Origin: Thermoplasmata archaeon
GTDB taxonomy: Archaea; Thermoplasmatota; Thermoplasmata; Lutacidiplasmatales; UBA184
Length of the DNA: 7,227 bases
Assembly: GCA_030042815.1 (NCBI GenBank)
Contig: JASHYY010000082.1
Span: 1 to 7,227, forward strand
Direction of reading: 5' to 3'
Shown here: positions 5,773 to 7,227 of the stretch, one piece after another
Layout: each line of letters starts with the position of its first letter
How positions within the stretch are numbered: the first letter of the stretch is position 1
The notes under the pieces: model-generated
Seen by the model: only the letters and a program-made list of their open reading frames with translations
Told to the model about the DNA's origin: nothing
Databases searched by the model: none
Program-made: the position numbers and the translations under genes

Positions 5773-6648
5773 ATGGCACCCTCGGGAGAGGCTCCGGGAA
5801 GCCGTCCTCCCTCGAGCCCGCCCCACGCGGCGGCGGCGCGCGGGGGCGGCGGCCGCGGGCTCCTGCAGCGGATGGACAAGGGGCTCGTGCGCCACGTGGT
5901 GGCGATCGGGAGCGGGAAGGGCGGCGTCGGAAAGTCGTCCGTGACGGCGATGCTCGCGGCCGAGCTGCGACGCCGGGACCTCGCCGTCGGCATCCTCGAC
6001 GCCGACATTACCGGTCCTTCGATCCCCAAGCTCTACGGCCTCACCGGTCCCCTCGCCGACCGGGGGGAAGGGATCGAGCCCGCGACGTCCCGGTCAGGGA
6101 TCTCCGTCGTCTCCTCGCAGTTCATGGTCGAGGACGAGCAGACGCCCGTGATCTGGCGCGGACCGCTCGTCACGCGCCTCATCACGCAGTTCTTCGGAGG
6201 GGTCAACTGGGGCGCGCTCGACTACCTCCTGATCGACATGCCGCCGGGGACGAGCGACGTCCCCCTCACCGTTTTCCAGACGATCCCGATCGACGGCATG
6301 GTCTTCGTCCTCACGCCGCAGGACCTCGCCGCCCTCATCGTGAAGAAAGCGATGAACATGGCGCGCGACCTCCACGTGCCCCTGCTCGGGGTCGTCGACA
6401 ACATGGCGTGGATCGCCTGCCCCCACTGCCACGAGCGGATCGAGCTGTTCGGCCCGAGCCGCGTCCCGAAGGTCGCGGCGGAGTACGGGATCCCGGTCCT
6501 CGGGCAGCTCCCGGTCGTGCCCTCGATCTCCGAGCTCGCGGACGAGGGACGGATCGAGGAGGCGACCTCGACCGAGCTCGGGGCGCTCGCGGACGCGTTC
6601 GTCCGCTCGGTGGACGAGGTCAACCAACGGTCGGTCCGGACGCTGTAG
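5773..6648 (+). CDS. mrp: Mrp/NBP35-family Fe-S cluster carrier ATPase (ApbC-like)
   Basis: The 291-residue protein is a cytoplasmic P-loop ATPase of the Mrp/NBP35/ApbC family. These proteins assemble and transfer [4Fe-4S] clusters to apoproteins, usually as a dimer bridging the cluster. The deviant Walker A motif GSGKGGVGKSS (46-56) has signature Lys49 and P-loop Lys54. ILDADITGPSIPKLYGL (74-90) and DMPPGTSDVPL (155-165) are the family switch and Walker B regions. VDNMAWIACPHC (208-219) gives the CxxC cluster ligands Cys216 and Cys219, followed by LFG. There is no fused MIP18/DUF59 domain. The first 35 residues are a low-complexity Ala/Gly/Pro/Ser/Arg segment absent from most relatives. An internal Met34 could be the start, but it has no SD, while the ATG at 5773 sits 26 bases from a good TATA box. 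It overlaps the downstream TraB-family gene tail-to-tail by 29 bases. Possible clients include KorB, but this is inference. Confidence 0.93.
   Translation: MAPSGEAPGSRPPSSPPHAAAARGGGGRGLLQRMDKGLVRHVVAIGSGKGGVGKSSVTAMLAAELRRRDLAVGILDADITGPSIPKLYGLTGPLADRGEGIEPATSRSGISVVSSQFMVEDEQTPVIWRGPLVTRLITQFFGGVNWGALDYLLIDMPPGTSDVPLTVFQTIPIDGMVFVLTPQDLAALIVKKAMNMARDLHVPLLGVVDNMAWIACPHCHERIELFGPSRVPKVAAEYGIPVLGQLPVVPSISELADEGRIEEATSTELGALADAFVRSVDEVNQRSVRTL
6620..6648. other. 29-bp convergent antisense overlap of mrp and the TraB-family gene
   Basis: The TraB-family stop (6620-6622, minus) lies inside the end of mrp (TAG 6646-6648, plus). The last eight or nine codons of each gene are antisense to each other, beyond the recognisable core of both families. 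No terminator-like T-tract is visible. Confidence 0.85.
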
Positions 6649-7227
6649 CCGACCGGAGGTCCTTGAACGGGACCGCTTCGACCGGGATCCCCCGCCGGCG
6701 CAGCGCGCTCTCGAGCCCCGGGACGTGCGCGTCCCCCACCACGACCGCGAGCCGACCGTACCCGCGACCGCGCAGCTGCGCGAGCCGCTCGGCCATGTGC
6801 TCGTTCCGCTCGTCGAGGAGCACCCGCGCCATGGTCGGGCTCGCTCGTCGCAGCTCGCCCGTGTACTCCTCGGGCGCGTCGACGTAGCGGTCGAGCTCCT
6901 GCTCGACCACCCGCGCGGGGACGAACAGCCCGACGACCGCCCCGACCAGGAGCGTCACCCGCTCCTTGAACGGCATAGAGACGACGAGGCGGCGCAGCGT
7001 GTCGCGGATCGGGTCGTCGATGAGGAAGACCGGCAGCCGGCGCTCCCGCGCGACCGCGGCGGCGGCCTGCATCTCGGCTCCGGGGGTGCCGCCCCCGATC
7101 TCGGCTCCGAGGCGACGCTGCACGACGCCCCAGAGCCGCGCGAAGAGCGGGCCCCCGCTCCGGGCCCGGGGCGAGGACGGCGGCGCGAGGAGCGCCTGGG
7201 CGCGCTCCGGGTCGAGCTCGACCGCGA
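6620..7227 (-). CDS. TraB-family protein, 5' end beyond the window
   Basis: The frame is open from the right edge to TGA at 6620-6622, giving 201 visible residues of a larger protein. At the edge it reads AVELDPERAQALL, a typical early TraB-family segment, so the GTG at 7121-7123 is internal and not a start. Further on are PGAEMQAA, LIDDPIRDTLRR, LLDERNEHMAERL and VVVGDAHVPGLE. The GDAH (His on bases 6725-6727) fits the second GxxH motif of the TraB/PrgY/TIKI superfamily. The family includes enterococcal pheromone-shutdown proteins and the TIKI metalloproteases, but the role of archaeal members is unknown. A weakly hydrophobic stretch (VTLLVGAVVGLFV) lies mid-fragment. The protein ends soon after the GDAH region (VPFKDL) and so lacks the C-terminal membrane-helix domain of many longer archaeal TraB proteins. 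Its end overlaps mrp by 29 bases. Confidence 0.85.
   Translation of the reverse strand, partial: AVELDPERAQALLAPPSSPRARSGGPLFARLWGVVQRRLGAEIGGGTPGAEMQAAAAVARERRLPVFLIDDPIRDTLRRLVVSMPFKERVTLLVGAVVGLFVPARVVEQELDRYVDAPEEYTGELRRASPTMARVLLDERNEHMAERLAQLRGRGYGRLAVVVGDAHVPGLESALRRRGIPVEAVPFKDLRSATASGPTVG

Noticed and set aside
3423..6029. An 868-codon open frame on the minus strand spanning the acyl-CoA synthetase, the promoter gap and part of mrp.
   Set aside because: The translation is Arg/Pro/Gly-rich low complexity with no family motifs. It runs out of frame through the synthetase, which has clear catalytic motifs, and antisense to mrp. It is open only because stop codons are rare at this GC content.
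1..7227. Search for a defence, mobile or CRISPR-like system.
   Set aside because: No repeats-spacer pattern, transposase, integrase, nuclease, toxin-antitoxin or tRNA-associated att site was seen. All recognisable genes are metabolic or cofactor genes with uniform composition.

Overview
This is a compact, very GC-rich (roughly 70% by eye), almost fully coding archaeal chromosomal segment. The archaeal assignment rests on several features: a two-subunit 2-oxoacid:ferredoxin oxidoreductase with fused gamma-alpha chain, an ADP-forming acyl-CoA synthetase with fused alpha-beta chain, archaeal TATA-like boxes about 26 nt upstream of SD-less start codons, and SD sequences (GAGGTGAT) matching the conserved 3' end of 16S rRNA. 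The GC content and non-acidic proteins would suit an uncultured high-GC lineage such as soil or sediment Thermoplasmatota, but that lineage is inference only. No mobile element, CRISPR array, tRNA, rRNA or integrase is seen, and no stretch of more than about 80 bases lacks a gene.

Layout from left to right: (1) the 3' end of an unrecognised plus-strand gene (to 197). (2) A minus-strand operon korA-korB (2854 to 214), a 2-oxoacid:ferredoxin oxidoreductase. (3) A short divergent promoter region (2855-2930). (4) A plus-strand operon moaD-moaE (2931 to 3669), the two subunits of molybdopterin synthase. (5) A minus-strand fused ADP-forming acyl-CoA synthetase (5707 to 3572), whose end overlaps moaE tail-to-tail. 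(6) A second divergent promoter region (5708-5772). (7) A plus-strand Mrp/NBP35-type Fe-S carrier ATPase (5773 to 6648). (8) A minus-strand TraB-family gene (from beyond the right edge to 6620), overlapping mrp tail-to-tail.

Functional logic: the oxidoreductase oxidises 2-oxoacids to acyl-CoA, CO2 and reduced ferredoxin. The ADP-forming synthetase can then turn acyl-CoA plus ADP and Pi into free acid plus ATP, a classic archaeal substrate-level phosphorylation pair. Mrp could supply Fe-S clusters to such enzymes, and MoaDE makes the molybdenum cofactor. These links are inferred from family knowledge; the genes are in separate transcription units.

The window holds housekeeping metabolism, and I did not find a new defence or mobile system. 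The most notable structure is organisational. Each divergent gap holds one AT-rich island that can act as a TATA box in both directions, with one transcript apparently leaderless and the other carrying an SD. Two convergent gene pairs overlap antisense. In both two-gene operons the second gene's SD lies in the last codons of the first gene; in moaD these are the functional Gly-Gly tail codons.
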